The notes under the pieces were generated by a model, which did not search any database, was not told where the DNA came from, and worked only from the letters and a program-made list of their open reading frames with translations. The translations under genes were made by a program, and so were the position numbers. Shown piece by piece: positions 17,598-26,832 of a stretch of 64,000 nucleotides of DNA. Each line of letters begins with the position of its first letter. Positions within the stretch are counted from its first letter, which is position 1. Source of the DNA: Mangrovimonas sp. TPBH4 (lineage in GTDB: Bacteria > Bacteroidota > Bacteroidia > Flavobacteriales > Flavobacteriaceae); assembly GCF_001280505.1 (NCBI RefSeq), contig NZ_LBIO01000062.1, positions 1 to 64,000 of the forward strand, read 5' to 3'.

Positions 17598-19445
17598 TTA
17601 CTCTACCGTAACGGATTTTGCTAAGTTCCTAGGTTGATCCACATTTTTACCTAACATTACGGCTATATGGTAGGATAATAATTGTAGTGGAATTGTGGTT
17701 AATAATGGTGAAAGGGATTCCAAAGTTTCTGGAACTTCAATGACATGGTCAGCCAATTCCTTAACACTTTCGTCACCTTCCATGACAATTCCTATAATTT
17801 TTCCTTTTCTGGATTTAATCTCCTGAATGTTGCTTACTACTTTTTCGTAATGTCCCTTTTTGGTGGCAATCACCACAATTGGCATGTTTTCATCAATCAA
17901 TGCGATAGGGCCGTGCTTCATTTCTGCGGCAGGATACCCTTCGGCGTGGATGTATGAAATCTCTTTTAATTTAAGAGCGCCTTCCAAAGCAACAGGGAAG
18001 TTATAGCCTCTTCCCAGATAAAGACAGTTTTTGGAGTCTTTATAGATATCGGCTATTTTCTTTACGATTTCATCTGATTCCAGTGCCTTTTGAACTTTTT
18101 CAGGAATAAGTTCCAATTCAATTAAATGATGTCTGAAGTCGGAACTTGATATCGTGCCTTTAGCTCTGGCCAATCTTAGGGCAATTAAAGACAGTACAGT
18201 GATTTGTGTGGTAAAGGCTTTTGTTGAAGCGACTCCAATTTCTGGCCCAGCGTGGGTGTAGGCACCAGCGTCCGTTTCTCTCGCAATGGATGACCCTACT
18301 ACATTACAAACACCAAAAACAAAAGCGCCTTTGGATTTTGCCAATTTGATGGCTGCTAAAGTGTCTGCTGTCTCCCCGGATTGGGAAATGGCGATTACGA
18401 TATCCTTCTCTGTGATGATTGGGTTTCGGTATCTGAACTCCGAAGCATATTCCACTTCTACCGGAATTCTGGCCAAATCCTCAAAAATATATTCGGCAAC
18501 CAAACCGGCATGCCAAGAGGTTCCACAGGCTACAATGATAATTCTTTCGGCGTTCAGGAATTTTTTCATGTTGTCCTCAACACCTGCCATTTTAATAATG
18601 GCTTGGTCTGTAAGCAAACGTCCTCTAAAAGTGTCTAGAATGGCACTAGGTTGTTCATATATTTCCTTGAGCATGAAATGTGGATAACCTCCTTTTTCAA
18701 TTTGCTCAAGATTTAACTGTAATTGTTGGATGTAAGGGTCTACTTTAGTGTCATCATAAATCTTACGAATTTTGATGTCCTTGTCGCGACGGATAATTGC
18801 CATTTCTTCGTCCTCTAAGTATACAGCATTTTTAGTGTATTCCAAAAATGGAGATGCGTCACTGGCAATAAAAAATTCGCCTTCGCCAATTCCAATGGCC
18901 AAGGGACTCCCCAATCTAGCTACAACAATTTCATTAGGTTTTGTCTTGTCAAACACTGCAATGGCGTAAGCACCGATGACTTGGTTTAAGGCTACTTGAA
19001 CTGCTTTACCAAGTTTCAGGTTTTCTTTCTGCATCACGTCTTCAATCAAATTTACTAATACCTCGGTATCGGTGTCTGATTTGAAGGTAAACCCTCTTTG
19101 AATCAATTCTTTTTTTAGGGATTCATAGTTTTCTATGATACCGTTATGAATGATTACCAAATTCCCTGAATTGGAAAGGTGCGGGTGTGAATTGATATCG
19201 TTTGGAACTCCATGCGTCGCCCAACGAGTGTGACCAATTCCCAAGGTTCCTTGTGTTGAAATTTCCTTTGTAATACGATCTTCTAAATCTGTAACTTTTC
19301 CTTTGGTTTTGGAAAGTTTGATATCGCAATTGTCATAAAGTGCGATCCCAGCACTGTCGTATCCTCTATATTCTAAGCGTTTTAATCCTTTTATGATAAT
19401 GGGGTGGGCCTCACGATGCCCAATATACCCTACAATGCCACACAT
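17598..19445 (-). CDS. glmS: Glutamine-fructose-6-phosphate aminotransferase (isomerizing)
   Basis: The 615-residue enzyme makes glucosamine-6-phosphate from fructose-6-phosphate and glutamine, the first step towards UDP-GlcNAc for peptidoglycan and lipid A. Met1 is followed by Cys2, the N-terminal nucleophile of the class II glutaminase domain (MCGIVGYIG, about 1-230). Two SIS sugar-isomerase domains follow (about 290-430 and 460-600; CGTSWHAG and SQSGETADTLAA), and the end is the conserved LAKSVTVE. Length is typical (E. coli 609). It lies 6 bp downstream of the DUF4270 gene and is the last gene of that operon. No riboswitch-like leader is seen in the 6-bp gap. Confidence 0.98.
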   Translation of the reverse strand: MCGIVGYIGHREAHPIIIKGLKRLEYRGYDSAGIALYDNCDIKLSKTKGKVTDLEDRITKEISTQGTLGIGHTRWATHGVPNDINSHPHLSNSGNLVIIHNGIIENYESLKKELIQRGFTFKSDTDTEVLVNLIEDVMQKENLKLGKAVQVALNQVIGAYAIAVFDKTKPNEIVVARLGSPLAIGIGEGEFFIASDASPFLEYTKNAVYLEDEEMAIIRRDKDIKIRKIYDDTKVDPYIQQLQLNLEQIEKGGYPHFMLKEIYEQPSAILDTFRGRLLTDQAIIKMAGVEDNMKKFLNAERIIIVACGTSWHAGLVAEYIFEDLARIPVEVEYASEFRYRNPIITEKDIVIAISQSGETADTLAAIKLAKSKGAFVFGVCNVVGSSIARETDAGAYTHAGPEIGVASTKAFTTQITVLSLIALRLARAKGTISSSDFRHHLIELELIPEKVQKALESDEIVKKIADIYKDSKNCLYLGRGYNFPVALEGALKLKEISYIHAEGYPAAEMKHGPIALIDENMPIVVIATKKGHYEKVVSNIQEIKSRKGKIIGIVMEGDESVKELADHVIEVPETLESLSPLLTTIPLQLLSYHIAVMLGKNVDQPRNLAKSVTVE

Positions 19446-19451
19446 AATGTT

Positions 19452-21173
19452 TTAGTTTTCTGGTTCTGTATAAAAAATCTCCAAATATACTTTTTTGTCT
19501 TCATCCGCTGTATTGTTTCCAAAAAGTACCGTTCCTCTAGGGGAAAGCACGGAGCTTACAGGTACTTTTACGTCGTCAGCGGTTAACATCTTGGCTTGGG
19601 TGGTAGGTAGTCCAGTGCTACTGTTAATTTCCAAATTAACATTGGTAGAAACCACCAAACCTAATTTTACATTTGTAGAGTCGTTTTCTATAAGGCTTTT
19701 TACGTGTTCTGTAATTCTAAGTTTGTACTTGATTCCTTCTCCATCGGTTTCATCATCTACGCGTTCTAGTTTACCTAAATGATTGGTTCTTGAATAAAGA
19801 GGTGAAGTGGAGCTTGCAATATCTCCTAGATAATCGGTCAAATATCTTTCATTGTCAATATCGTAAAGATAAATACGGTCTGGCTCTTCACCATTCACTT
19901 GCGATTGATCTACATGGAAAACAAGATTTGCTTCGTTGATTAGTCGTCTTCTTTTTACAAACTTTCCTTCCTCATCTGTTTGGGCAAAGAAGTTCTTGAA
20001 ATTTTCAAAGGTGTTGTCACTTTCTGTATTTTCATCAAGGTCTTCTCCATCAAAAAGTTTTACGATTGCCATAGATCCTTGACCTCCTTTTAGGTAGAGT
20101 TTTTCATCTCCGTCCAAATCATTACCGTCCATTAAAGGAAGATTGAATTGGTTTTCCAAAAAGTTAACGCGATTTCCCGAAAAGGTTAGGGTATAAGAGG
20201 CTTCGATTCTGTCTCCATCTTCTACACTAGGATCTTTGGTATAGTATATTGTAATGTTTGCGGAAGTAGAAGACATATTAAGCATGGACATATGTCCAGA
20301 TTCTCCCACTTCTTCAACTTTAAAATAAATGCCTCTAAAGTAGTCGTTGAAGTTGTTGGAGTTACTTAATACAGCATCTCCTTCTTTGGAAATGATTTTT
20401 TGATTCCAATATCCAGGATCTAATTTTAATCTAAGTGCAGGAGCCAAGCGCTCGCTCACTTCATATTCTGGTTCCTCTCCCTCTTCAACTTCATCATCGG
20501 AAGGTTCGGTAAGGATGATTTGTGCTTCGCTTGGTTTGAAATTTTGAAGTAGAGGTGGTTCGGTATCGCTTAAAAGTTCTGCAATTGGCGTGCCTTCCAA
20601 AGCTGTTGGATCAATCATCTCTGTAGGTGATGTAGCTCCATTGGAATAATAGCGTTGGCTTTCATCAAATTCAGAATTTGGATCGAACCCTCTTAAGAAA
20701 TAAGTGCTTTCATACAGCGACAATTTAATGTAACCGTCTCCAAAAATAGAATCCAGTTCATAAGTGCTTCCGCCTTCATCTGCAGTCCCTGTAACGGTAC
20801 TGAAGTAAGGAATAGTCATTACAACAGAGTCAATTTGCGTGCCTTCCCCAAAACTTGGATCGGAGGTGGATTGCGCCAATTGGGTTACAAAACTGGCAGT
20901 TGTACGTCCGTAAGTAGGGTCGTCATAAATTCCCAGAAGGTTGGACGGTAGATTATTGGTTTGAACGGGTCTGAATTGTTCCCCTTCACCGCCAAGTGCC
21001 CTGTTGTAAGTGATTACATCGTAAAGGCTTGTCTCTGAATTGAAGTGGGAGTTGTTATCGCTATTGATAAGGTCCGAATCCAGAGTGGAAAAATCTTCAT
21101 TACAAGCAATGGTAGCCAAAGATAGTACTGCCAGTACCGCAATGTTTTTTAGGGCAATTGTTTTCTTTTTCAT
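19452..21173 (-). CDS. DUF4270 lipoprotein
   Basis: This 573-residue protein begins with a lipoprotein signal ending TIAC (Cys24) and matches the DUF4270 family of Bacteroidota surface or periplasmic lipoproteins. Typical features are the N-terminal stretch with NLPSNLLGIYDDPTYGRTTA, strand-rich central parts with acidic insertions and the C-terminal SPRGTVLFGNN. The function is unknown. It sits between the glycogen-synthase-like gene and glmS with gaps of 11 and 6 bp, so it is co-transcribed with them; I recall the same gene order in other flavobacteria. An envelope role is suggested only by this context and the lipid anchor. Confidence 0.85.
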   Translation of the reverse strand: MKKKTIALKNIAVLAVLSLATIACNEDFSTLDSDLINSDNNSHFNSETSLYDVITYNRALGGEGEQFRPVQTNNLPSNLLGIYDDPTYGRTTASFVTQLAQSTSDPSFGEGTQIDSVVMTIPYFSTVTGTADEGGSTYELDSIFGDGYIKLSLYESTYFLRGFDPNSEFDESQRYYSNGATSPTEMIDPTALEGTPIAELLSDTEPPLLQNFKPSEAQIILTEPSDDEVEEGEEPEYEVSERLAPALRLKLDPGYWNQKIISKEGDAVLSNSNNFNDYFRGIYFKVEEVGESGHMSMLNMSSTSANITIYYTKDPSVEDGDRIEASYTLTFSGNRVNFLENQFNLPLMDGNDLDGDEKLYLKGGQGSMAIVKLFDGEDLDENTESDNTFENFKNFFAQTDEEGKFVKRRRLINEANLVFHVDQSQVNGEEPDRIYLYDIDNERYLTDYLGDIASSTSPLYSRTNHLGKLERVDDETDGEGIKYKLRITEHVKSLIENDSTNVKLGLVVSTNVNLEINSSTGLPTTQAKMLTADDVKVPVSSVLSPRGTVLFGNNTADEDKKVYLEIFYTEPEN

Positions 21174-21184
21174 GTAAGCGATTC

Positions 21185-21994
21185 TTATTTTAAGACTTCG
21201 GTAGTGTAAAATTCTGTATAAGGCTCCATAAATTCATCTGGAGCGTAATAGTCAAGTACAGGTTTACCGCAAGCTTTTAAGTATTCGGTCAATTCGTCAG
21301 GGATTACCTCAGACCCTTGTATCAACGCATCGGAATGGTCTATGGCCACTTTCATGATGTTGTTGTAGTTTGGGGTTTCCAAAACCTTGACCATATCTTG
21401 ATCGATATTGTCGAACTTTATTTTGTTGATCATTTCACTATCTAACGTTCCGTCGAAACTTTGATTGTATACCGAAGTTACAATTTTACTTTCATTGAAA
21501 AGCGGCTCGTTCTTATAAAATTCTTTTAGGTAAAGAGGAAGCAATGAAGCCATCCATCCGTTTACATGGATGATATCTGGTGACCAATTAAGTTTTTTTA
21601 CAGTTTCAATCACCCCTTTTGCAAAAAATATAGCACGCTCGTCGTTATCTGGAAATAGCTTTCCTTCTTCGTCGGTCAATGTAGCTTTGCGCTTAAAATA
21701 TTCTTCGTTGTCAATAAAATAAACCTGGATGCGTTCTTTTGGGATAGAAGCCACTTTGATGATCAATGGCATGTCTAAATCGTTTATCACTAGGTTGATA
21801 CCGGAAAGGCGAATTACTTCGTGTAATTGATGTCTTCTTTCATTAATGTTACCATACCTAGGCATAAATATTCGTATCTGGCCTCCTTGTTTGTTTACCA
21901 TTTTTGGAGCTTCAAATGACATCGATGAGATCTCTGTTTCTGGTAAATATGGTACAACTTCGGAAGACACATACAATATTCGCTTATCTTTCAT
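21185..21994 (-). CDS. Short glycogen/starch-synthase-like protein (N-terminal GT5-like domain only)
   Basis: With the start at 21994 the product has 269 residues and resembles the N-terminal half of glycogen synthase (GT5): KRILYVSSEVVPY at the start, IRIFMPRYGNINER, and PDIIHVNGWMASLLPLYLK. Full enzymes have about 470 residues and two Rossmann domains; the second, with the EXXXXXXXE catalytic motif, is absent. The ADP-glucose-binding KTGGL motif is also missing: the equivalent place reads PETEISSMSF. Catalysis on its own is therefore doubtful. The frame can be opened upstream to 22033, but a -7 element at 22035-22042 puts the transcript start downstream of that. It is the first gene of the operon with DUF4270 and glmS. 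Confidence 0.78.
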   Translation of the reverse strand: MKDKRILYVSSEVVPYLPETEISSMSFEAPKMVNKQGGQIRIFMPRYGNINERRHQLHEVIRLSGINLVINDLDMPLIIKVASIPKERIQVYFIDNEEYFKRKATLTDEEGKLFPDNDERAIFFAKGVIETVKKLNWSPDIIHVNGWMASLLPLYLKEFYKNEPLFNESKIVTSVYNQSFDGTLDSEMINKIKFDNIDQDMVKVLETPNYNNIMKVAIDHSDALIQGSEVIPDELTEYLKACGKPVLDYYAPDEFMEPYTEFYTTEVLK

Positions 21995-22034
21995 AAAATA
22001 GGTTCGATTTAGTAAATTAGAAATAAAAAACATG

Positions 22035-22042
22035 CAAAATTA
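22035..22042 (-). promoter_or_regulatory. Candidate -7 promoter element for the glycogen-synthase-like operon
   Basis: TAATTTTG on the minus strand is a perfect TAnnTTTG match about 40 bp before the ATG at 21994. It supports the shorter start of that gene. Confidence 0.45.
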
Positions 22043-22073
22043 CAAAATTTTATGCAGATTGCCAGTAAAATAT

Positions 22074-22081
22074 TAGTTTTG
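22074..22081 (+). promoter_or_regulatory. Candidate -7 promoter element for panC-panD
   Basis: TAGTTTTG is a perfect TAnnTTTG match. Transcription would start near 22085-22088, too close to the ATG at 22092 for a leader but about 20 nt before the GTG at 22107. It favours the GTG start. Confidence 0.4.
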
Positions 22082-22106
22082 CACGCTGTTAATGTTTTGT
22101 TGTCAC

Positions 22107-22955
22107 GTGAGAATTTATTATAAATCCAGTGAGTTAAAAAGCACTGTCGAGGAACTCAAAGCCCAAGGACGTAGCATTGGTATGGTACCTACCATGGGCG
22201 CTCTGCATAGAGGACATCTGTCCTTAATCCAGCAGGCATTGGATGAAAATGATGCCGTTGTGGTAAGCATTTTTGTGAATCCTACCCAATTCAATAATCC
22301 AGAAGATCTTGAAAAGTATCCAAGAATGTTGGAAACCGATGTAGAGCTGTTACAGCAGCTTAGCGACGAAATTATGGTGTTTGCACCTTCGGTGGACGAT
22401 ATTTACGGAGCGGAAGTTGAGTCCATATCTTTTTCTTACGATGGTTTGGAGCATGAAATGGAAGGACGGTTTAGGGACGGACATTTTGACGGTGTTGGAA
22501 CCATTGTAAAGCGCCTTTTTGAAATAGGTCTGCCCAACAATGCCTATTTTGGCGAAAAGGATTTTCAGCAATTGATGATCATCAAAAAGTTGGTTGAAAA
22601 GTATGGAATCCCTGTAAATGTCATAGGTTGCCCAATTTTTAGAGAAGCAGATGGTTTGGCAATGAGTTCTAGAAACATTCGGTTGAAACCTGCGCACAGG
22701 GAGGCTGCTCCTTTCATCTACAAAACGCTGCAAGCTGCCAAAGATAAGTTTGGCACAGAAAGTGCTAAAGCAGTTACCGATTGGGTTGAAAGTCAATTTT
22801 CGAATAATGAATTGTTGGAATTGGAATATTTCATTATTGCAGATGAACAGACCCTGAAAACAATAACAGAAAAAACGAATACAAATGCATGTCGCGGTTT
22901 TATTGCCGTGTATGCAGGTGATGTTAGACTTATAGATAACATTGCCTTAAATTAA
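22107..22955 (+). CDS. panC: Pantothenate synthetase (pantoate-beta-alanine ligase)
   Basis: This enzyme joins pantoate and beta-alanine with ATP to give pantothenate, the precursor of coenzyme A. The HIGH-type nucleotide motif [15 protein letters not shown], the [18 protein letters not shown] segment, [15 protein letters not shown] and the KMSKS-like MSSRN are all present. From the GTG at 22107 the protein has 282 residues, as usual for the family, and begins [10 protein letters not shown], which lines up with other PanC N-termini. The frame also contains an ATG 15 bp earlier (22092), which would add five residues. panD, which makes the beta-alanine, follows by 13 bp. The gene is divergent from the glycogen-synthase-like gene. 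Confidence 0.95.
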   Translation: MRIYYKSSELKSTVEELKAQGRSIGMVPTMGALHRGHLSLIQQALDENDAVVVSIFVNPTQFNNPEDLEKYPRMLETDVELLQQLSDEIMVFAPSVDDIYGAEVESISFSYDGLEHEMEGRFRDGHFDGVGTIVKRLFEIGLPNNAYFGEKDFQQLMIIKKLVEKYGIPVNVIGCPIFREADGLAMSSRNIRLKPAHREAAPFIYKTLQAAKDKFGTESAKAVTDWVESQFSNNELLELEYFIIADEQTLKTITEKTNTNACRGFIAVYAGDVRLIDNIALN

Positions 22956-22968
22956 TATTTTTTGCCTC

Positions 22969-23319
22969 ATGCAAATTCAAGTAGTAAAATCTAAGATTCA
23001 TAGAGTTAAGTGTACAGGTGCAGATCTGAATTATATTGGAAGTATTACCATTGATGAAGATCTAATGGATGCGGCCAATATTATCCAAGGGGAGAAGGTG
23101 CAAATTGTGAACAATGATAACGGTGAGCGATTGGAAACTTATGTAATTCCTGGGCCTAGAAATAGTGGTGAGATTACCTTAAATGGTGCTGCAGCTAGAA
23201 AGGTTGCGGTTGGTGATACCTTGATCTTGATCACTTATGCCTTTATGGACATTGAAGAGGCTAAAACTTTTAAGCCTTCATTGGTTTTTCCAAACGAAGC
23301 CACTAACTTGTTAAACTAA
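22969..23319 (+). CDS. panD: Aspartate 1-decarboxylase precursor
   Basis: This 116-residue pyruvoyl enzyme converts aspartate to beta-alanine for pantothenate synthesis. The self-cleavage site Gly24-Ser25 (NYIGSITID) is in the expected place, where Ser25 becomes the pyruvoyl group of the alpha chain. The active-site residues Arg54, Thr57 and Tyr58 (ERLETYVI) are at the same numbers as in E. coli. The C-terminal [13 protein letters not shown] is typical. It is co-transcribed with panC, so both steps feeding pantothenate from aspartate and pantoate are encoded here; panB is not in the window. Confidence 0.97.
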   Translation: MQIQVVKSKIHRVKCTGADLNYIGSITIDEDLMDAANIIQGEKVQIVNNDNGERLETYVIPGPRNSGEITLNGAAARKVAVGDTLILITYAFMDIEEAKTFKPSLVFPNEATNLLN

Positions 23320-23328
23320 TTCCTAAGA

Positions 23329-24282
23329 TTGAATTCGAAGCTTAAAACCATCCTGAAATTAACACTGCCATTATTGTTGGGTGTTGTTTTAGTGTGGTAT
23401 TCGCTGTCCAAGATATCAATCGGGGAACTCATTGTATACTTTAAAAAGGCAAACTACTTCTGGATTGTCTTAGGGATTCTTTTTGGGTTTTTAAGTCATT
23501 TGTCAAGAGCCTATCGTTGGAAGTTTTTATTGGAACCATTGGGGTATCATCCTAAAATGACCAATAGGTTGATGGCGGTTTTTGCTGGGTATTTAGTGAA
23601 CTTTACCATTCCGCGGGCAGGTGAGGTTACAAGGGCCACCGTACTCACCAATTACGAAGGTGTGCCTTTTGAAAAGGGCTTTGGGACCATCGTGTCTGAA
23701 CGTGTTGCTGATCTTGTGGTGCTCCTCTTGATTATAGTGACTACCTTGTTTCTGGAGTTTGAATTCATTTATAATTTCTTCATACAAAAATTTGATGCCA
23801 TCAAAGTGCTCTCTGCAGGGGGGATTTTACTTGTTTTAGGATTGGGCATGATTGTTTATTTCAAGAAAGGAAAATCCAAATTTGCTGTAAAGGTAAGGGC
23901 CTTTGTGGTTGGTTTATTGGAGGGAGTATTCAGTATCTTGAAAATGAAGAAAAAATGGGCATTCATTGGACATACCTTTTTCATATGGATCATGTATCTT
24001 TTAATGTTCTACGTAACCTCTTTGGGAATTGAAGAATTACAGCCTATCCCATTAGCTGCAATTTTGGTAGGTTTTATTTCTGCAACCTTTAGTATTGCCG
24101 CTACTAATGGAGGAATTGGTTCCTATCCAGAGGCGGTGGTTTTGGCCTTTACCTTGTTCGCATTACCAGTGGATCCAAGCAGGGCTTTTGGGTGGATTAT
24201 GTGGTCCACACAAACCCTTATGCTTACACTTTTGGGAGGATTATCTTTAATTTGCCTTCCAATCTATAATAGAACCAAATAA
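23329..24282 (+). CDS. UPF0104/lysylphosphatidylglycerol synthase-type membrane protein
   Basis: This 317-residue integral membrane protein has about eight hydrophobic segments. It matches the transmembrane domain family found in MprF flippases and UPF0104 proteins: SHLSRAYRWKFLLEPLG, FAGYLVNFTIPRAGEVTRAT, SERVADLVVLLL and the late GGIGSYPEAVVLAF are signature stretches. It lacks the cytoplasmic synthase domain of MprF, so lysine transfer to lipid is not expected. Movement or flipping of a lipid is a possible role, unproven. The start is a TTG at 23329, 9 bp after the panD stop, so it is probably read with panC-panD. Confidence 0.85.
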   Translation: MNSKLKTILKLTLPLLLGVVLVWYSLSKISIGELIVYFKKANYFWIVLGILFGFLSHLSRAYRWKFLLEPLGYHPKMTNRLMAVFAGYLVNFTIPRAGEVTRATVLTNYEGVPFEKGFGTIVSERVADLVVLLLIIVTTLFLEFEFIYNFFIQKFDAIKVLSAGGILLVLGLGMIVYFKKGKSKFAVKVRAFVVGLLEGVFSILKMKKKWAFIGHTFFIWIMYLLMFYVTSLGIEELQPIPLAAILVGFISATFSIAATNGGIGSYPEAVVLAFTLFALPVDPSRAFGWIMWSTQTLMLTLLGGLSLICLPIYNRTK

Positions 24283-24321
24283 TTTTATAAATTGCCGTAA
24301 CAATATAAATGAAGGAAAATT

Positions 24322-25464
24322 ATGCATAAGTTTTTCATGCTTTTGGTATTTGTTTTGGGCTTTCAAACGTTTCAATCCCAAGTGCTGTTCGAAACAATGG
24401 AGTCATCCATTTTGGGAGAAACTAGAGAATTGAAAATTCAACTGCCGTCCAATTACAACCCGGAGGATAAAACAGAGTATCCAATTATCATTGTGTTTGA
24501 TGGGGATTATCTGTTTGAGCCAGTGATCGGTAATGTTAATTACCAGTCCTATTGGGGGGAAATGCCAAAATGTATTGTTGTAGGAATTAATCAGGCTTCT
24601 AGTCGAGAGGTGGATTTTTTCTATGATGATGAAACTTATTTTCCTGCTCATGAAGGAGCTCGTTTTTTTGAATTTGTTGGTGTGGAGTTGATTCCTTACA
24701 TCGAGAGTAAGTTTAAGGCTTCTAAATTTAGAATTGGAGTAGGGCATAATTTAAGTGCCAATTTCATGAATTATTACGTGTTTAAGGAATTTCCAATCTT
24801 TAGGGCTTTTGTGGAATTCAGTCCAGATTTGGCCCCGGAAATGGCCAATCGTTTGGAGCAACGCCTAAATAATATTCCAATAGATACCTTCTTTTATTTG
24901 GCAACCGCAGAAAATGATTTGGGTAATTTAAACCAAAGTATTGTCAATCTTGACAAAACTTTAAGTGTTATTGAAAACCCAAAATTGCATTATAGGTTCG
25001 ATAATTTTGATGATGCCAATCATTATTCATTGGTAGGTCTGGCAATTCCAAAGGCCATGAACCAGATTTTTTCTTTGTATAAGCCCATCAATAAAAAGGA
25101 ATATACTGAAAATGTGCTCCCTTATGAAGGGTCTCCTTATGAATATTTAATGAAGAAATATGAGGATATCGAGCTGTTTTATGGCTTTGAAAAACAAGTT
25201 GTGGAAATTGACTTAAAGGCTATTGCAGCTGCTTCAAAGAAAAAGGGAGATATGGAATCTTTAAAAAATGTATCCAAATTGGCGAAAAAAGAGTATCCGG
25301 ATTCTATGATCAGTGCCTATTACCAAGGTATGTATTATGAGGAAGAGGGCAATATGAAAAAGGCCCTGCAATACTACCAATCAGGTTTGATGCTGAACGA
25401 GTCTGAGTACATTGATAAGGACATGCTTCTGGAAAAAGTTTATAGCATCAAAGACCAAAATTAA
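24322..25464 (+). CDS. Secreted esterase-fold (alpha/beta hydrolase) protein with TPR-like tail and altered nucleophile, copy 1
   Basis: The 380-residue protein has a signal peptide (about 1-19) and an esterase D-type alpha/beta hydrolase domain (about 25-260; ELKIQLPSNYNPEDK, YPIIIVFDGDYLFEP). In this family the nucleophile elbow reads G-H-S-x-G-G. Here it is VGHNLSANF, with Asn143 where Ser should be. A late His (DDANHYSLVG) is kept. The C-terminal part (about 300-375) looks like TPR helices (AYYQGMYYEEEGNMKKALQYYQSGLMLNE). Classic serine-esterase chemistry is therefore unlikely; a binding or scaffold role in the periplasm is possible. The next gene is a paralogue with the same change. Confidence 0.8.
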   Translation: MHKFFMLLVFVLGFQTFQSQVLFETMESSILGETRELKIQLPSNYNPEDKTEYPIIIVFDGDYLFEPVIGNVNYQSYWGEMPKCIVVGINQASSREVDFFYDDETYFPAHEGARFFEFVGVELIPYIESKFKASKFRIGVGHNLSANFMNYYVFKEFPIFRAFVEFSPDLAPEMANRLEQRLNNIPIDTFFYLATAENDLGNLNQSIVNLDKTLSVIENPKLHYRFDNFDDANHYSLVGLAIPKAMNQIFSLYKPINKKEYTENVLPYEGSPYEYLMKKYEDIELFYGFEKQVVEIDLKAIAAASKKKGDMESLKNVSKLAKKEYPDSMISAYYQGMYYEEEGNMKKALQYYQSGLMLNESEYIDKDMLLEKVYSIKDQN

Positions 25465-25507
25465 TACAAATAATTGCATTTCATCGATTTTTTTTAGCAG
25501 GTTAACT

Positions 25508-25515
25508 TATTTTTG
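25508..25515 (+). promoter_or_regulatory. Candidate -7 promoter element of the second esterase-fold gene
   Basis: TATTTTTG is a perfect TAnnTTTG match 32 bp before the ATG at 25548. It suggests the second paralogue can be transcribed separately from the first. Confidence 0.4.
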
Positions 25516-25547
25516 GTATGTTTACTATCCTAATCCAAACCTACTAA

Positions 25548-26720
25548 ATGATGAATAGAAATCTACTTTTTGTCTTCGCACTACTTACCTTTAGTGTTAG
25601 TTTTGCCCAGGTTAAACGAGAAAAGTTTCAGTCCCGAAAGCTAAATACTACTCGAGAAATAAAAATTAAGTTGCCGGCAGGTTACGATCCAAGTTCGCCT
25701 TTAAAACATCCTGTAATAGTGGTGTTTGATGGCGATTATCTTTTTGAGGCAGTTGCAGGCCAAGTAGCTTTTCAAACCTACTTTGATGAGATGCCCAAAT
25801 CCATTATTGTAGGGATTGAGCAAGGGAAGCAAAGATTATATGATAGTTATTACGATGAAGTCACTGGAATGCCAATAGAATCTGGAGAAAGGTTCTACAG
25901 GTTTGTTTCAGAAGAATTATTGCCATACATAGATAGCAAGTACAACACGAGTAAATTTAGAGTAGCTGTTGGGCACAATGTGATGGGGAATTTTATCAAT
26001 TCATTCTTGTTGAGTGCAGACCCAATGTTTAATGCCTATGTTAATTTAAGTCCTGATTTTAAAGGGGAAATGAAGGAGAATGTGGTAAGTCGATTGAAGT
26101 GGATTGATGAGGATATCTTCTATTATATGGTGACTAGCGATCATGATTTTGCGCCTTTAAAAGATAATATTCGTGAAGTGGATGCCAATCTTCAAGGCGC
26201 CAAAAACAATTCATTGACTTATTATTTTGATGAGTTCAAAGGGGATACGCATTACATGTTGGTTACCGGAGGAGTTTCAAAAGCGTTGGATAAAATCTTT
26301 GAGCTGTATAAGCCTTTGGACGAAAAGGAGCTAAAAGAAAAAGTATTCCCGTATGAAGGGACTTTGGATCGTTACATTGTAGATCGTTATAAGAGAATTG
26401 AAAACCTCTTTGGAATTTATAAGCCAATAACCGAAGAAGAATTTGAAAAAATTGTTGAGGTAGCCGAAGAGCGCGAGGATGTGGAATCTTTGGAGAAAAT
26501 AGGTAAATTGGCGAATAAGCAAGATCCTAATTCATCCTTGGGAACCTATTATTTGGCCTTGTATGCCGAGAAAATGGGTAAAACCAAAAAGGCTGTTAAA
26601 TTATACGAAAGCGCTTTGGAACTTAACGAAATGGCACATATAGATAGAGATTTCATTCTTTCTAAAGTTGAAGATTTAAAGTTTGCAGCCGAAGAAGTAG
26701 ACGACGAAGCAGAAAACTAA
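25548..26720 (+). CDS. Secreted esterase-fold (alpha/beta hydrolase) protein with TPR-like tail and altered nucleophile, copy 2
   Basis: This 390-residue paralogue of the preceding gene keeps the same layout: signal peptide ending SFAQ (about 1-21), esterase D-like domain with HPVIVVFDGDYLFEA, elbow VGHNVMGNF with Asn144 in place of the nucleophile Ser, a kept late His (GDTHYMLVTGG), and a TPR-like C-terminus (TYYLALYAEKMGKTKKAVKLYESALELNE). The two copies diverge over most of their length, so the duplication is old. Both lost Ser in the same way, which argues for a conserved non-classical function rather than decay. It has its own promoter element; a terminator follows before radA. Confidence 0.8.
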   Translation: MMNRNLLFVFALLTFSVSFAQVKREKFQSRKLNTTREIKIKLPAGYDPSSPLKHPVIVVFDGDYLFEAVAGQVAFQTYFDEMPKSIIVGIEQGKQRLYDSYYDEVTGMPIESGERFYRFVSEELLPYIDSKYNTSKFRVAVGHNVMGNFINSFLLSADPMFNAYVNLSPDFKGEMKENVVSRLKWIDEDIFYYMVTSDHDFAPLKDNIREVDANLQGAKNNSLTYYFDEFKGDTHYMLVTGGVSKALDKIFELYKPLDEKELKEKVFPYEGTLDRYIVDRYKRIENLFGIYKPITEEEFEKIVEVAEEREDVESLEKIGKLANKQDPNSSLGTYYLALYAEKMGKTKKAVKLYESALELNEMAHIDRDFILSKVEDLKFAAEEVDDEAEN

Positions 26721-26760
26721 AAAGTACAAAAAAATACCAATCACTCAATTATTTTGCTGT

Positions 26761-26793
26761 CCCCAATGCCGATGTATTGGGGATTATTTTTTT
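26761..26793 (+). terminator. Terminator after the esterase-fold pair
   Basis: CCCCAAT (26761-26767) and ATTGGGG (26776-26782) pair around an 8-nt loop, followed by ATTATTTTTTT. It separates the pair from radA. Confidence 0.8.
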
Positions 26794-26832
26794 GCGGTCA
26801 TTTATTCCTTATTTTAGCCTAAATTTCTAAAT

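Noticed and set aside
21185-22033. Frameshift or truncation of a full glycogen synthase
   Set aside because: The downstream sequence (DUF4270 gene) shows no remnant of the second domain in any frame, and the gene keeps normal spacing and a promoter.
24322-26720. Tandem esterase-fold genes as an assembly or recent duplication
   Set aside because: The two copies differ over most of their length and have different intergenic sequence, so the duplication is old.
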